Source of the DNA: an uncultured Paraprevotella sp.
GTDB lineage: Bacteria > Bacteroidota > Bacteroidia > Bacteroidales > Bacteroidaceae
NCBI GenBank assembly: GCA_944321365.1
Contig: CALULA010000019.1
Coordinates: 1-38,948 of the forward strand
DNA: 38,948 bases
Reading direction: 5' to 3'
Shown here: piece by piece, positions 23,180 through 32,474 of the stretch
How positions within the stretch are numbered: position 1 is the stretch's first letter
How the letters are laid out: every line of letters starts with the position of its first letter
Made by a program: the position numbers and the translations under genes
Notes under the pieces: model-generated
Told to the model about the DNA's origin: nothing
Database searches by the model: none
What the model saw: the letters and a program-made list of their open reading frames with translations, nothing else

Positions 23180-26100
23180 TCATTTCACAACTGCTTTTTT
23201 GCCGTTGACGATGTAAATGCCGCACGGCAGCCCTTCCAGCGATGTGGCTTTCCGGCGTACTATCATGCCGCTGAGGTTGTATACGTCAGCCGGTCGATCG
23301 GACAGTCCGGCTGGTCCGTCGCCGTCTGTCATCGTGCTGCGTATGTCGGTCACCTCCTCCGGTGTCATGCTTCCGAAGGCGTAGAGCCGGAAGTTGTCGA
23401 AGATGCACCAGTAAGCGGTGTTGCTGACGGTGCCGCGCACGCCCACTTTCAGGTTGGAGTCGTCCTCGGCAAGCTCTGTCACTACGGCGTTGTCATACAG
23501 GCCTGCGGCGAAGTAGATGCTGGCGGCTTCCATGTCGTTCGGAACGTATCTGACGGGGCTACCTACTGCTATCTCGTCGCCTCCCCGCTTCACTCTCTGG
23601 GCTTCGGCTGCGATGTTCTGTAGCTTTTCTTCCGTATTGCCTGCGTAAATCACGGCCTCCACGTTGTCCGTTCCGGCCGTATAGGCTGCGTAGACGGCTG
23701 CAGCCGCGCCCGGACGTTGGAACGCCTGTCCCTTGAACTGGTAGGTGCCTGCCGGCAGTCCACTGACCGTCTGGTTGAAGTCGAATGCCTGCTGGAAGAA
23801 CTCTCCGCACGAGAAGTCTATTTTCGGTGTGCCCGTCCATCCCGTTCCGTCGGTCAGTCCGGCGTCGCTCAGCAGGAACGTGATGTCGAACGGTTGCTCC
23901 ACGCTGGCCGGTGTGGCTTGTCCCAGGAAAGTTAGTCCGGCGATCATGGCCCTTGTGGTCAGCTCGTTGATTTGCTCAGTGGTGATGTCCTCTCCGTCGG
24001 CTTGCGCCTCTATGTCGGCTATCTCACCGTTTATCGTGTTGTCGGCTCCTGAAACATCCTCCTTGTGTGGGGTGTCGACCAGTGCCTTGATGTTTGCCAG
24101 CAGTTCGTCGAGTGCGGTTCTGGCCTCGTCCTTTACGGCGGACTCAAACGTGGTCAGCTCGTCCTCGGTGAGGAACAGCCAGCGTTGGTTCTGGGCTGCA
24201 TCAGTAAGGTCAAGAGTCGTGGTGCTTGTCCGTCCGTTCACACTACCGGCCAGACAGTCGGGTGTGGCGGTGTTATTCGGATAGATGATCCAGTATCCCC
24301 GTGAGGTGAAGGCGTCAGCTCCCTCTCCGATGCTGGCATCCACACGTCCGCGCATCAGATGAAAACGTTCCGTTGTAGCGGGAGTCTCTGTACTCTTGGC
24401 GCGGAATGCGTTGGCTCTTGAGTCGTTATAGGTGAGATACATGCCGTTGCCGGCGTTGCGGAAGTAGTAGTAACAGCTGTAGGGATCGAACGTGATGTAC
24501 CAGGCCGCGTAGTCGTTGTTGATGGCCTCGCTGCTTTCCATTTCAGCCCAGCTGAGTGTTCCTGCATCGTTTACGGTCAGATAGCCGGTGTAAAGTCCGC
24601 GTGAGCTGTCCTCGTTCTTTATATAGTATTTCACATTGTCCTCCTGCTCGAAGACGTATGCCGGGGTGCAGAAGCCTCCCGTGGGCGGCAGTCCGTCTTC
24701 TCCCAACGCTTGCGTGATGAGTCCGTTGCCGAAATAGAGTACTTCGCTTCCTGTATCTTCGTGTGCGCCGTTGATGCCATAAGGCCACATGTGTGTGCCG
24801 TCACCGGTCATTACGGCGGTAGGATTGTTGTCCCAGAAGCGCAATACTTCGTTTGCCCTGTCACCCAGCCAGTCTCCCGTGCCTGCACCGGCTCTCAGCG
24901 GAGTGTCCGTTCCGTTCCACATGCTGTGTGTGCCTACGCCTATGGCATGCCCCATTTCGTGCATGATGGTGCCCGTACGCTGATAGCTGGCGTTGGGACC
25001 CACGCGCATCCATCCGCCATAGCTGCAGTCGGCGGTTGAAGTCTGTGCGCCGTAATGCACGCTCAAATTTAGTCCTTTGATGCTGGTCAGTTCGTTCCAG
25101 TAGTCTACGGCAGAAGAGACAGCCGCATTGATACGGGTGTTGGCATCGGCTGGTCCGCCGTTGTCATAGCTCCATGTGATGGTGCCTTTGGGAATGGTAA
25201 TGATTTTGATGTCGTCTCCGTACCCCACGGCATAGTCTTTTGTCATGGCGTAGGCCCGTACGTAGTAGACGGTTGACGGCTCCAGATTCCTCATTACGTA
25301 GATATGTCCGTTGTTTTCTACATATTCGGTGCTGCGGTTGTCCAGAACGGTAGGTTCCGGTTCCGTGCTCCAGCAGAATCCCTGTTCCAACAGTCCGGAG
25401 GAGGGAACGTTGCTGATGGTGCTGCGTCCGAAGGCGATGGTGGAGCCTCGTGCGTACCGTGTGTCGGTTACGACCGTTGGGGCGGTTCCGGTCGCGTTGG
25501 CTATGGCGAACGACAGTATGGCCGTTTCCAGGTCTGTTGCGGCGGCGGTCAGGTCGTCCGGACTTGCTTCGGCATCATTCAACCGTTCTTTGGCGGTCTG
25601 TATGGCTGTATTCAGTTCTTCGGCTCCGGCCAGACTTCCGTCACCGTATGCTTCCGTTGCTTTGTCAATGGCAGCTTGCAGGGTGCTGCAGGCGTCAATG
25701 GAATTTTGCGCCATGGCGATGGCCTCACTCAACCGTGCGGCTACGGCCGACAAGTTCTCTGCTGTTGTGGCCTGCATTTCCTCTTGGGCATCCTGAATGG
25801 CACTTTCTAATGTTGTGCGTGCGCTGGCCTGCATTTCTTCCTCAAACAGTTCCGTCGCTTTGTCCATGCGCTGTTGCAGTGCCGCATGGAGGTCGTCCAG
25901 CGTGTGGTCGAGAGCTTCCAGCCGGAAGTTGTCGCAGGCTATCCAGTTGCCTGTGGCGTTCTCGGTCTTGAAGCCGATGGCAGTCTGGCCGTCTATTACG
26001 GTGAACGTGACGCTGTAGTCATCGGCTGCGCTGACGGCAGTCTGCTGTTCGCCGGCAAAGATGCAGGCACCGCTTTGGGTTGCCGAGCTGTTTTCCTGGA

Positions 26101-26407
26101 TGTTCTGTGCGCTGGCCGTCAGGGTGTAAACACCGTTGGGCAGATCCGTCAGGGTCTGTGTGAGATAGGCGTCTGCGACATGGCTGCCGCTGGAAACCCA
26201 TTGTTCCACGTAGGTTTTTCCCTCTTTCCGGGAAAATTCACTGTTGGTCTGGGTCTGCATGGCAGAATAGCTCCAGTCGGTAAATCCGTTTTCAAAACTG
26301 GCATTCTTGATATAGGCGTCAGTCACATCGGTCTGTGCCGTAGATGTTTGTACACCGAGACACGCCAATAAGCCTGAAACAAGACAGGTGGTAAGTCTAT
26401 TTTTCAT
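23180..26407 (-). CDS. Large secreted multidomain protein with HEMGH metallopeptidase-like domain
   Basis: A 1075-residue exported protein; signal peptide about 1-24 (ends STAQ). Domains by eye: beta-sandwich 25-165 (FENGFTDWSY start, IACDNFRLE end); helical Ala/Glu-rich stretch about 170-310; Fn3-like about 330-425 (LEPSTVYYVRAYAMT); zinc-peptidase-like about 430-560 with HEMGHAIGVGTHSMW at 483-497; ricin-like/beta-trefoil region about 600-760 (YYIKNEDSSRGLY, QRWLFLTEDE); second helical stretch about 765-850; second beta-sandwich about 865-1030 (FQRPGAAAAVY, CIFDNFRLYAF); C-terminal VYNLSGMIVRRK...GIYIVNGKK element common in Bacteroidetes secreted proteins. The third zinc ligand is uncertain: His494 is one residue further away than in classic metzincins. 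The two similar beta-sandwiches may bind glycans. Substrate unknown; a role in mucin or glycoprotein binding and cleavage is inference. Confidence 0.8.
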   Translation of the reverse strand: MKNRLTTCLVSGLLACLGVQTSTAQTDVTDAYIKNASFENGFTDWSYSAMQTQTNSEFSRKEGKTYVEQWVSSGSHVADAYLTQTLTDLPNGVYTLTASAQNIQENSSATQSGACIFAGEQQTAVSAADDYSVTFTVIDGQTAIGFKTENATGNWIACDNFRLEALDHTLDDLHAALQQRMDKATELFEEEMQASARTTLESAIQDAQEEMQATTAENLSAVAARLSEAIAMAQNSIDACSTLQAAIDKATEAYGDGSLAGAEELNTAIQTAKERLNDAEASPDDLTAAATDLETAILSFAIANATGTAPTVVTDTRYARGSTIAFGRSTISNVPSSGLLEQGFCWSTEPEPTVLDNRSTEYVENNGHIYVMRNLEPSTVYYVRAYAMTKDYAVGYGDDIKIITIPKGTITWSYDNGGPADANTRINAAVSSAVDYWNELTSIKGLNLSVHYGAQTSTADCSYGGWMRVGPNASYQRTGTIMHEMGHAIGVGTHSMWNGTDTPLRAGAGTGDWLGDRANEVLRFWDNNPTAVMTGDGTHMWPYGINGAHEDTGSEVLYFGNGLITQALGEDGLPPTGGFCTPAYVFEQEDNVKYYIKNEDSSRGLYTGYLTVNDAGTLSWAEMESSEAINNDYAAWYITFDPYSCYYYFRNAGNGMYLTYNDSRANAFRAKSTETPATTERFHLMRGRVDASIGEGADAFTSRGYWIIYPNNTATPDCLAGSVNGRTSTTTLDLTDAAQNQRWLFLTEDELTTFESAVKDEARTALDELLANIKALVDTPHKEDVSGADNTINGEIADIEAQADGEDITTEQINELTTRAMIAGLTFLGQATPASVEQPFDITFLLSDAGLTDGTGWTGTPKIDFSCGEFFQQAFDFNQTVSGLPAGTYQFKGQAFQRPGAAAAVYAAYTAGTDNVEAVIYAGNTEEKLQNIAAEAQRVKRGGDEIAVGSPVRYVPNDMEAASIYFAAGLYDNAVVTELAEDDSNLKVGVRGTVSNTAYWCIFDNFRLYAFGSMTPEEVTDIRSTMTDGDGPAGLSDRPADVYNLSGMIVRRKATSLEGLPCGIYIVNGKKAVVK

Positions 26408-26463
26408 GGTTTTTGCTTGAATTAGGTTTTTATTGATTATAGAAATTAAGTTATTGATTTCGA

Positions 26464-26471
26464 CAAAATTA
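26464..26471 (-). promoter_or_regulatory. -7 promoter element of the metallopeptidase-like gene
   Basis: On the minus strand TAATTTTG fits TAnnTTTG, 56 bases before the ATG at 26407, implying a leader of about 50 nt. No -33 TTG is seen at the normal spacing. Confidence 0.55.
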
Positions 26472-26784
26472 AAATTTTATGAGGAATAAATGGCTGTCTG
26501 TCGGTTAAAATTATGTTAATTATCCGGCACGGGAGCCAGATAAACCGGGCGGCAGATGTCTGGCGGAGATGAGAAAAACGCTTCCCGGCAAGGACGGACG
26601 GTTTCACGCGTCCGGATGTCCCGCGTGCGGAGAACGGAAAGACAAAAAGAAACCGTTTCATGAACTTTCGCGACAAAAAGCAATGTGTTTCCGGATTCTG
26701 CTGACAGGTGCTTTCTGCATCTCGCTCCAATCAGGAAGATTTTCTGCATATTTATTCACATTTGTTTGCCAATATTGACGGTTT

Positions 26785-26901
26785 TTCCGCAAAAACGTGG
26801 ATTTTTTTGCGGAAAGATGCGGACGGCGTTGCGGAAGAAACATTTTTTTGTGAGCAAGGACGCGCAGATTTGTGCGCACAAACGCGGACGTTCTTCCGCA
26901 A
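26785..26901. repeat. 22-bp-phased palindrome array 3 (mixed GCGG/GCGC type)
   Basis: Units TTCCGCAA (centre 26788.5), TTGCGGAA (26810.5), TTGCGGAA (26832.5), TTGTGAGCAA (about 26853), TTGTGCGCACAA (26875.5) and TTCCGCAA (26897.5). Spacings are 22, 22, about 21, 22 and 22 bp. Weaker candidates flank it near 26769 and 26920. This array mixes the non-palindromic TTCCGCAA/TTGCGGAA variant in both orientations with the TTGTGCGCACAA palindrome also present in array 1. Confidence 0.8.
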
Positions 26902-27359
26902 CGCCGGGAAAAACGGTCGGCAAGACGGGTTCCCGCCGCCCTTTCCGCCGCATTTTTCTCTGTTCCTCGTTCGGAGACGTCTTGTTTTCAAAAAGCAAAA
27001 AGAAAGCGGAACGCCCCGGCGGCTGACGCGCTCTGCCGCTCTCTCCGCACAGGGCCGCCACGCCGCGCGCACGTGTCAGGCGAAAGCCACTTTCTGCTGA
27101 CATTGTGAGTCTTTCAAAGTCCGCGAGGATGCGTTTTTTGCACCTTGCAGTCCGTCTGGCCGCAAATGCGCGGATTTTGAGGGGCGGGAAAAGCAAAGTG
27201 TTAAAGTGACATCCTGCAGGAAGAGCGGGGCGGCAGAAATACCCTTGGGGGGGGAAACCCGCTCCGTCTTGCCGGGCGGGGCCGCGCATCTGTCGGCTCC
27301 GGAGGGGGATTTCCTGCCGTAGGACGGTCACGCTGTCCTCCCGCTTAGCCCGGAAAACA

Positions 27360-27399
27360 AGCCAGGCCTGCCTCCTGTTCCCAGAAAGCAGGCCTGGCT
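27360..27399 (-). terminator. Terminator of the Gate-flippase-DPP7 operon
   Basis: Inverted arms AGCCAGGCCTGC (27360-27371) and GCAGGCCTGGCT (27388-27399), 12 bp perfect with a 16-nt loop. On the minus strand they are followed by TGTTTTCC. It lies 22 bases beyond the stop codon of the S46 peptidase gene. Confidence 0.8.
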
Positions 27400-27421
27400 G
27401 TGAAAGTCCGGACCGGGGAGC

Positions 27422-29587
27422 TTATTTCACTCCTGTTTCTTGCAGCAGGCGTTCCGCGCCTCCCCAGCGGTCGATGATGTAGAGCACATAGCGTATGTCT
27501 ACTCCGATGCAGCGGGTCAGGTCCTGTGTGAAACTTATGTCACTGCTCATGGCGTCCCAGTTTCCGTCGAACGCCAGTCCGATGAGTTCACCTTTGCCGT
27601 TGAACATCGGGCTGCCGGAATTGCCGCCTGTGATGTCGTTGTTGGTCAGGAAACAGAGTTGCATCTCGCCGCTTCCGGTGTCTTTGTACGGGCCGAAATT
27701 GCCTTTCTCGAACAGGGCCTTGATTTCCGGTTCCACCTTATATTCATCAATTTTATCGCTTTGAGCCACTTTCTCCAGCAGGCTGGGCATGGTGGTAAAG
27801 TAGTTTTGATGTCCGGTTGCTCCGGTATAGTCGTTTACGAAACCGTAACTCAGGCGCATGGTGGAGTTGGCATCCGAATAATGCGGCTGGTCCATTTCCA
27901 TGTCGAGAATGGCTTCACAGAGCCGCCTTTCGCCCTTGTTGATTTCCAGGTTGTATTTTTGTATGTCCTTGGACAGCTTGCTTCCTGTTTCCATGATGTC
28001 CTTGAGGCAGGACAGTGCCATGTCCGCATCTTTCTGCTCTTGCGTAAGAACAAGGTTGACGCAGGCTGTATCGGTCAGGATGGTTTGGTTGAACATGCTG
28101 TCTACATAGGCGCGGGTGTTGTTGCCGTATTCCTTTTCAATGGTCTGGTAGAAGGCAGGCAGACATTGTTTGTCTACTTGTTTGGCATAGTTGTCTATCA
28201 AGGCCGTCATGGTTTCCTTGTCCACTTCCAGATTCCAGTCTTTGTATTCTTGAAGAATCCGGCTTTTGTATGTTTCTTTTGCTTCTTCGCCGGAAGCGTT
28301 TTGCAGTCTGGTGTAGAAAAGTGCCACGCGCAGAATGTCGGGGTTTCCTATGAAAGATTCGTTGAGGAAGCAGAGTGCATGGTTGTTGTTTTTCCGTCCG
28401 TCATAAGCTTTTTCCAGCTCCGGCAAGAGATTTCCAAAGTGAGCCTGTCTCTTTTTGTCCTTTTGTATCCAAGTGTTGATGAGCTGTTCTTGTTTCTGTT
28501 TTTCTTCAACAACCTTCAGTTCCTTCAGTGCCTTGTTCATGCCGATGCTGTTTTTCCAATAGTTGGAACTGCTGGCATATTTCGAGGCATACTGCAGACG
28601 GATGGTCGGGTCGCTGTCCATCCATTTTTTCCAGACTTCCTGCTTGACTCCCCGTACGTTGATGCGTGCGGCATTGGTATTCTCCATGCGTTCGATGATT
28701 CCGTAGGAGGAGAGATAGCGGTTGGTACGGCCGGGGTAACCGATGGTCATACAATAGTCGCCTTTCTGGTAACCGTCCAGTGAGATACGGGCATAGCGTT
28801 CGGCTTTCATCGGGCGGTTGGACGGGCTGTATTCTGCCGGTTGGTTTTCAGCGTCTGTATAAATGCGGAACACGCTGAAGTCGCAGGTCTGCCGTGGCCA
28901 CATCCAGTTGTCGGTCTCTCCGCCGAACTTGCCGAGACTTTGGGGCGGTGCGAAGACCAGACGTATGTCGTCATATTGTTTGTATACGTTGACATAGAAA
29001 GCGTTGCCCGTGTAATAAGGACTCACTTCGCAGATCAGTTCGGGGTATTTCTTTGCATAATCGTTTTCAATGCTCAGGCAGATGGAATCAATGACATCGT
29101 AGCGTGCCTTTTCTTCGGCATTCTCACCGAGGGTGTCCAACTGCGTCGCGTGGGCCTTATAATACTTTTTCAGGCCCTTTTCCACCTGTCCGGTCACATC
29201 GTCCGTGCGCTGCAGTATGCGTACGTAAAGTCCTTGAGCCGGCAGTTCTTCGCCCTGTGTCTTGGCTACGAATCCGTTTTTCAGAATGTCATTTTCAGGA
29301 GTTGCCAAAGCCTGTATGTTGCCGAACCCGCAGTGATGGTTGGTGAATACCAGTCCGTCGGGAGAGACAATGACACCGGAGCAGAAGCCTCCGAAGCTGA
29401 CTACGGCGTCTTTCAGCGATGTTCCTTTTGTATTGTACAATTCTTTCTTGCTCATGTCCAGCCCCAGGTCTTTCATGATTTTCATGCTTTGGGGCGTGAT
29501 GTGGCTGAGCATCCACATCCCTTCATCGGCCTTTATACCGCTGAACAGAGAGGCAAAAGCCAACAGAGTTAAAAACTTTTTTTTCAT
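27422..29587 (-). CDS. S46-family dipeptidyl-peptidase, DPP7 type
   Basis: A 721-residue periplasmic serine exopeptidase that removes dipeptides from the N-terminus of oligopeptides. The signal peptide is 1-20 (ends GIKA). Catalytic His is in TNHHCGF (84/85) and the nucleophile Ser657 is in GGNSGSP. Residue 675, 18 residues after the Ser in LAFDGNW, is Gly. In S46 enzymes this position separates DPP7 (Gly, hydrophobic P1) from DPP11 (Arg, acidic P1), so DPP7-type specificity is expected. Length is normal for the family. It lies 26 bases behind the flippase gene and is last in its operon, with a terminator 22 bases on. It would supply dipeptides to an asaccharolytic or mixed amino-acid metabolism. 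Confidence 0.93.
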   Translation of the reverse strand: MKKKFLTLLAFASLFSGIKADEGMWMLSHITPQSMKIMKDLGLDMSKKELYNTKGTSLKDAVVSFGGFCSGVIVSPDGLVFTNHHCGFGNIQALATPENDILKNGFVAKTQGEELPAQGLYVRILQRTDDVTGQVEKGLKKYYKAHATQLDTLGENAEEKARYDVIDSICLSIENDYAKKYPELICEVSPYYTGNAFYVNVYKQYDDIRLVFAPPQSLGKFGGETDNWMWPRQTCDFSVFRIYTDAENQPAEYSPSNRPMKAERYARISLDGYQKGDYCMTIGYPGRTNRYLSSYGIIERMENTNAARINVRGVKQEVWKKWMDSDPTIRLQYASKYASSSNYWKNSIGMNKALKELKVVEEKQKQEQLINTWIQKDKKRQAHFGNLLPELEKAYDGRKNNNHALCFLNESFIGNPDILRVALFYTRLQNASGEEAKETYKSRILQEYKDWNLEVDKETMTALIDNYAKQVDKQCLPAFYQTIEKEYGNNTRAYVDSMFNQTILTDTACVNLVLTQEQKDADMALSCLKDIMETGSKLSKDIQKYNLEINKGERRLCEAILDMEMDQPHYSDANSTMRLSYGFVNDYTGATGHQNYFTTMPSLLEKVAQSDKIDEYKVEPEIKALFEKGNFGPYKDTGSGEMQLCFLTNNDITGGNSGSPMFNGKGELIGLAFDGNWDAMSSDISFTQDLTRCIGVDIRYVLYIIDRWGGAERLLQETGVK

Positions 29588-29613
29588 ATTGATTTGTATT
29601 TGGATAATTGTTT

Positions 29614-31122
29614 CTATCGTTTAGGGGAGTTTTCCCTGAAATATTTTCCTATGACCGGCAGCTGATGAGGCGGAAGGTCGTGTTTCAGAATATGTCCGAT
29701 GAACAGAAGGATAAGCACGGAGTTGACTCCCAGACGGGCCAATGTCGGCCAGCTGTCGGGCAGGAATGTCATGATGGCATAAAAGAATCCGGCGATGCAC
29801 ACGTAGACCGCGATGCTTTTCAATGGATATTCGATAGGGTTTTTCTTTTGTCCGACGAAGTAGGAGAGCAACATGGCTGTGGCATATCCGGCAAAGCCTC
29901 CCCAGGCGCAGGCCATATAGCTGTAGCGAGGGATGAAGAGGATGTTGACGGTGAAGAGCACGATGCAGCCTGCGGCAGAGAACCATGCTCCCCAGATGGT
30001 TTTGTCGATGAGCTTATACCAGAACGACAGGTTGAAATAAACGCCCATCATGATTTCTGCAGCCATGACGATAGGCACAACGCGCAGGCCCGGCCAGTAA
30101 TCCGGTGCGATGATATACTTCAGCAGATCCATATAACCGATAACGCAAAGGAAGGCCAGCAACGTGAAGATGATGAAGAACTTCATGGCGGTGGCATAGG
30201 TCTCACCGCTGTTCTTGTCCTTGGCCTTGCCGAATACGAAAGGTTCATAAGCATAGCGGAAAGCTTGTGTAATCATAGCCATAATCATGGCGATTTTGAC
30301 ACAGGCACCATAGACGGCCAGTTCGGACTTTCCTTCCGGGCCGTGGTAGACGAGCGGGAAGATGATTTTGTCTGCCGTCTGGTTCAGGATGCCGGCAATG
30401 CCCAGCAGCAGGATGGGCCAGCTGTATTTCCACATGCGGCGCATCAGTCCGGTGTCGAACCGATACTTGAAACCGGTAAGTTCGGGAATGAAGAAGAATG
30501 TGACCAGTCCCGTGCACACTAAATTGAGGATGAACGCATAGCCTGGCCCGACGGTCGGGTCATAGATGAGGCCGATGGTGTCGGGATGACGGGCATACAA
30601 CGGAGGAAGTATGACAAAATAAAGGATGTTGAGCGCGATGTTGAGCACGATGAACAGCATCTTCAGCGCGAAGAACTTGACGGGGCGGTGCTGGTAGCGC
30701 AGCCAGGCGAACGGGATGGCCTGAAAAGCGTCCAGAGCCACGCAGGCCGCCATGATGCCTACGTACTCCGGATGGTCGGCATATCCCATGGCCGAGGCGA
30801 TGGGCGTGAGGAATATCAGTACGAGCAGGGTGAACAGCAGGGCCACGCTGCCTACCATCGTCAGGGTGGTGCTGTAGACGGTGTGCGGATTCTCGTCCGT
30901 TTTGTTGGCAAAACGGAACAGTGTGGTCTCCATGCCGAAGGTGAGAAGCACCATGGCCAGTGCTACGTAGGCATAGATGTTGGTCACGATGCCGTAGCCG
31001 CCGCTCTCGACACTCATTTTGGCGGTGTAGAGCGGGACAAGCAGGTAGTTCAGGAAACGTCCGATGATACTGCTCAGGCCGTAGATGGCTGTGTCTTTGG
31101 CCACAGATTTTAATTCTGCCAT
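29614..31122 (-). CDS. MOP-superfamily polysaccharide/lipid-linked oligosaccharide flippase
   Basis: A 502-residue inner-membrane protein with about 14 hydrophobic segments. The opening SVAKDTAIYGLSSIIGRFLNYLLVPLYT is typical of Wzx/RfbX-like exporters of the MATE/MurJ-related superfamily. It probably flips lipid-linked sugar units from the cytoplasmic to the periplasmic face. No glycosyltransferase or polymerase genes are nearby, so which glycan it serves is unclear. Spacing to its neighbours is tight (24 bases after the Gate-domain gene, 26 before the DPP7-type gene), which puts all three in one transcript. Confidence 0.88.
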   Translation of the reverse strand: MAELKSVAKDTAIYGLSSIIGRFLNYLLVPLYTAKMSVESGGYGIVTNIYAYVALAMVLLTFGMETTLFRFANKTDENPHTVYSTTLTMVGSVALLFTLLVLIFLTPIASAMGYADHPEYVGIMAACVALDAFQAIPFAWLRYQHRPVKFFALKMLFIVLNIALNILYFVILPPLYARHPDTIGLIYDPTVGPGYAFILNLVCTGLVTFFFIPELTGFKYRFDTGLMRRMWKYSWPILLLGIAGILNQTADKIIFPLVYHGPEGKSELAVYGACVKIAMIMAMITQAFRYAYEPFVFGKAKDKNSGETYATAMKFFIIFTLLAFLCVIGYMDLLKYIIAPDYWPGLRVVPIVMAAEIMMGVYFNLSFWYKLIDKTIWGAWFSAAGCIVLFTVNILFIPRYSYMACAWGGFAGYATAMLLSYFVGQKKNPIEYPLKSIAVYVCIAGFFYAIMTFLPDSWPTLARLGVNSVLILLFIGHILKHDLPPHQLPVIGKYFRENSPKR

Positions 31123-31146
31123 ACTTTATGCGTTTATCAAGTCTTA

Positions 31147-32379
31147 TTAACCGAAGAAAAGGTAGGCCACGGCAATGGCGGCCAGTATGCCGCCCAGGTC
31201 TGCCAGCAAACCGCAGGTCACGGCATGGCGTGTATGCTTCACGCCCACGCTACCGAAGTAGACGGCTAATATATAAAAGGTGGTGTCGGTGGCTCCCTGG
31301 AAGATACAGCTGAGCCGTCCCACGAATGAGTCTGCTCCATAGGTTTCCATGGCATCCACCATCATGCCGCGTGCTCCGCTGCCGCTCAGCGGTTTCATCA
31401 AAGCCGTGGGCAGGGCACCCACGAAGTCGGAATTTCCTCCGCAGCTCCGGACAATCCAGGCTATACCGTCAATGAGCAGGTCCATGGCGCCTGATGCGCG
31501 GAACACGCCGATGGACACCAGAATGGCCACCAAGTAGGGAATGATGCGCACGGCGGTGGTAAAACCGTCCTTGGCTCCTTCGATAAATGCATCGTACACG
31601 TTGATGCGTTTACGAACGCCGGCAGCGATGAACGCGATGATGATGGAGAAGAGCAGCACGTTGGCTATGGTCGTGCTGTAGGCGTTCATCTCATCCTTGT
31701 CCAGCCGGCTGAAGCCCCACACGATGGCTGCTACGGCGATGCAGGCTCCGCCGAGCGTCAGCAGGATGACGCGGTTCAGCAGATTGATGCGCTGGTAGAT
31801 GCTGGTGACGATGATGCCTACCAGCGTGGAGACGAACGTGGCCAGCAGAATGGGGATGAACACATCGGTGGGCTGTGCCGCGCCCAGCTGGGCGCGATAG
31901 ACAAGGATGCTCACGGGGATGATGGTCAGTCCGGAAGTGTTCAGCACGAGAAACATGATCATCGGGTTGGTGGCCGTGTCTTTCCTGGGATTCAGTTCCT
32001 GTAGTCCCTCCATGGCTTTCAGACCGAGCGGAGTGGCGGCGTTGTCCAGTCCCAGCATGTTGGCGGAAATATTCATGAATATGTTTCCGATGACGGGATG
32101 ATTCTTGGGTATGTCAGGGAAGAGCTTGCAGAACAGGGGGCTGAGTCCGCGTGCCAGCAGGTTGACCAGTCCGCCCTTTTCGCCGATTTTCATGATGCCC
32201 ATCCACAGCGAGAGTACTCCCGTAAGTCCCAATGATATCTCAAACGCGCTTTTGGCCGAGTCGAATGTGGAGTCCATGATGGCGGGGAACACGCTGGCAT
32301 CGCCCGCAAAGAGCAGTTTGCCGACCGCGATAAGGAAGGCGATGGCAAAGAAACTCACCCAAATATAATTCAGAACCAT
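31147..32379 (-). CDS. Nucleoside-recognition (Gate) domain membrane protein, SpmA-SpmB fusion type
   Basis: A 410-residue inner-membrane protein with two Gate domains. The first half matches SpmA ([40 protein letters not shown]). The second half matches SpmB ([61 protein letters not shown]). In Firmicutes the two are separate spore-maturation proteins; in non-sporulating Bacteroidetes they are fused and their solute is unknown. It is the first gene of the operon and has its own -7 element at 32409-32416. The function is probably small-molecule transport. Confidence 0.9.
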   Translation of the reverse strand: MVLNYIWVSFFAIAFLIAVGKLLFAGDASVFPAIMDSTFDSAKSAFEISLGLTGVLSLWMGIMKIGEKGGLVNLLARGLSPLFCKLFPDIPKNHPVIGNIFMNISANMLGLDNAATPLGLKAMEGLQELNPRKDTATNPMIMFLVLNTSGLTIIPVSILVYRAQLGAAQPTDVFIPILLATFVSTLVGIIVTSIYQRINLLNRVILLTLGGACIAVAAIVWGFSRLDKDEMNAYSTTIANVLLFSIIIAFIAAGVRKRINVYDAFIEGAKDGFTTAVRIIPYLVAILVSIGVFRASGAMDLLIDGIAWIVRSCGGNSDFVGALPTALMKPLSGSGARGMMVDAMETYGADSFVGRLSCIFQGATDTTFYILAVYFGSVGVKHTRHAVTCGLLADLGGILAAIAVAYLFFG

Positions 32380-32408
32380 ATAGAAAGCCTGCTTGGTTAA
32401 TTAGGGAG

Positions 32409-32416
32409 CAAAGTTA
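32409..32416 (-). promoter_or_regulatory. -7 promoter element of the Gate-flippase-DPP7 operon
   Basis: On the minus strand TAACTTTG, a full TAnnTTTG match, 29 bases before the ATG at 32379. It lies back to back with the ruvB element at 32460-32467. Confidence 0.65.
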
Positions 32417-32459
32417 CACAAAAAATGGTATGCATGTCCTTTTTGTGCGGAAAAGATGC

Positions 32460-32467
32460 TATCTTTG
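32460..32467 (+). promoter_or_regulatory. -7 promoter element of ruvB, almost touching the start codon
   Basis: TATCTTTG matches TAnnTTTG. The ATG at 32475 begins only 7 bases after its last G, so the transcript would carry a leader of about 0-4 nt. Confidence 0.65.
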
Positions 32468-32474
32468 CTCCGCA

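Larger units (their letters stand above)
26408..27421. other. About 1 kb without a recognisable gene, carrying palindrome array 3
   Basis: From left to right: a -7 element TAATTTTG (26464-26471, minus) for the metallopeptidase-like gene; featureless G-rich DNA; palindrome array 3 (26785-26901); more G+C-rich DNA with no homology I recognise (about 26905-27350); and the terminator of the DPP7-type gene (27360-27399). Frames in this stretch have compositions rich in Arg, Pro and Cys and no starts with promoters, so I do not call them genes. A decayed gene or RNA could be hidden in 26905-27350. Confidence 0.6.

Noticed and set aside
26658..26879. Small Cys/His/Lys-rich proteins translated across the palindrome arrays, here and at 2872-3126 and 19378-19743
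   Set aside because: Their recurring peptides (LAHK, CAQT, LRKD) arise from reading GCGCAA-type DNA repeats. They overlap real genes or have no promoters.
26756..27331. 191-codon minus-strand frame in the 1-kb gap
   Set aside because: Arg/Pro/Cys-rich, runs through the palindrome array, no promoter or signature.
27440..28783. 447-codon plus-strand frame opposite the DPP7-type gene
   Set aside because: Phe/Val-rich shadow of an unmistakable S46 peptidase with catalytic residues in the other strand.
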